Below, piece by piece: positions 5,370-5,505 of a DNA stretch of 5,505 nt. The position numbers and the translations under genes are program-made. Within the stretch, counting starts at the first letter, position 1. Each line of letters starts with the position of its first letter. The DNA is from Methanosarcinaceae archaeon (GTDB taxonomy: Archaea; Halobacteriota; Methanosarcinia; Methanosarcinales; Methanosarcinaceae): contig JAUVKD010000086.1 in NCBI GenBank assembly GCA_030596385.1, positions 1 through 5,505 of the forward strand, in the 5' to 3' direction. Below the pieces are notes generated by a model. It ran no database searches. It was not told the DNA's origin and was given only the letters and a program-made list of their open reading frames with translations.

Positions 5370-5505
5370 TTAGTCCCATTTCCATGAAACAGCGGGGTTT
5401 GCACAATCCTTGATATGACGCATATGCCCAAATAAGTCAACCTGACACTCAGCTTTTGCCTTAGTCTAACTCCAGTAATTCAATTTTTCCACCAGATTGA
5501 GGGCC
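5370..5505 (-). pseudogene. 3' end of an unidentified gene, interrupted by an in-frame amber codon or a frameshift
   Basis: On the minus strand one frame enters from the window edge as ALNLVEKLNYWS, meets TAG (5468-5466), and continues with 31 sense codons (TKAKAECQVDLFGHMRHIKD, then CANPAVSWKWD) to TAA (5372-5370). The part after TAG looks coding: over a third of codons start with G, GC is higher than in the flanking spacer, and the composition is protein-like with two Cys, two His and two Trp. I do not recognise the family. It may be a pyrrolysine-containing reading frame, a degraded gene, or a frameshifted one in which the upstream part is read in the neighbouring frame (GPQSGGKIELLELD). 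Chance is not excluded. Confidence 0.35.
5461..5505 (-). CDS. Alternative reading: C-terminal 14 codons of an unidentified protein
   Basis: In the frame beginning at base 5505 the minus strand reads GPQSGGKIELLELD and stops at TAA (5463-5461). Six of the 14 codons begin with G, and the acidic ending is a plausible protein C-terminus. If this frame is the real one, the gene ends here and the open frame down to 5370 is either accidental or the tail of the ancestral gene, now out of frame. The sequence is too short to assign a family. Confidence 0.3.
   Translation of the reverse strand, partial: GPQSGGKIELLELD

Noticed and set aside
1..5505. CRISPR arrays, tRNA or rRNA genes, insertion sequences
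   Set aside because: No regularly spaced long repeats, no tRNA T-arm consensus (GGTTCGAATCC-like) on either strand, and no transposase or paired terminal inverted repeats were found.

Overview
The window looks like chromosomal DNA from a methanogenic or methane-oxidising archaeon, most likely of the Methanosarcinales. The main evidence is a full-length formylmethanofuran:tetrahydromethanopterin formyltransferase (Ftr) whose start and internal blocks match, as I remember them, the Methanosarcina enzymes. A DapL-type diaminopimelate aminotransferase of the kind found in methanogens, A/T-rich TATA-like promoters, GGTGA-type ribosome binding sites and oligo-T terminators agree with this. Ftr also occurs in Archaeoglobus and methylotrophic bacteria, so the family assignment is an inference.

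Layout: (1) 2-55, plus strand, the last 17 codons of a TrkH-type potassium transporter. (2) 56-241, a convergent spacer with several short repeats and dyads. (3) 242-1135, minus strand, ftr, with a TTG start and a terminator hairpin that contains its own stop codon. (4) 1136-1373, a divergent promoter region with a terminator-like hairpin, an overlapping alternative stem and a 17-bp dyad. (5) 1374-2537, plus strand, a nucleotidyltransferase with a left-handed beta-helix tail, probably for NDP-sugar synthesis. (6) 2538-2810, an A/T-rich spacer with a terminator, a GATAA/TTATC dyad and a promoter. (7) 2811-3842, plus strand, a polytopic membrane protein of the flippase-like LPG-synthase-TM/AglD_N family. 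(8) 3843-3926, a short convergent spacer. (9) 3927-5084, minus strand, dapL. (10) 5085-5369, the dapL promoter followed by a stretch with orphan Shine-Dalgarno sequences, 9-nt ATYCGTG-type repeats and a small moderately GC-rich island. (11) 5370-5505, minus strand, the 3' end of an unidentified gene whose true frame is uncertain because of an in-frame amber codon or a frameshift.

The genes do not form one operon. Each complete gene appears to have its own promoter. ftr belongs to C1 metabolism, dapL to lysine synthesis (and cell-wall precursor synthesis in other organisms). The nucleotidyltransferase and the flippase-like protein run in the same direction, 273 bp apart, and could both serve surface glycan or glycolipid synthesis. 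I see no convincing new multi-gene system. The most unusual parts are the 5280-5505 stretch and the structured spacers at 56-241 and 1230-1350.
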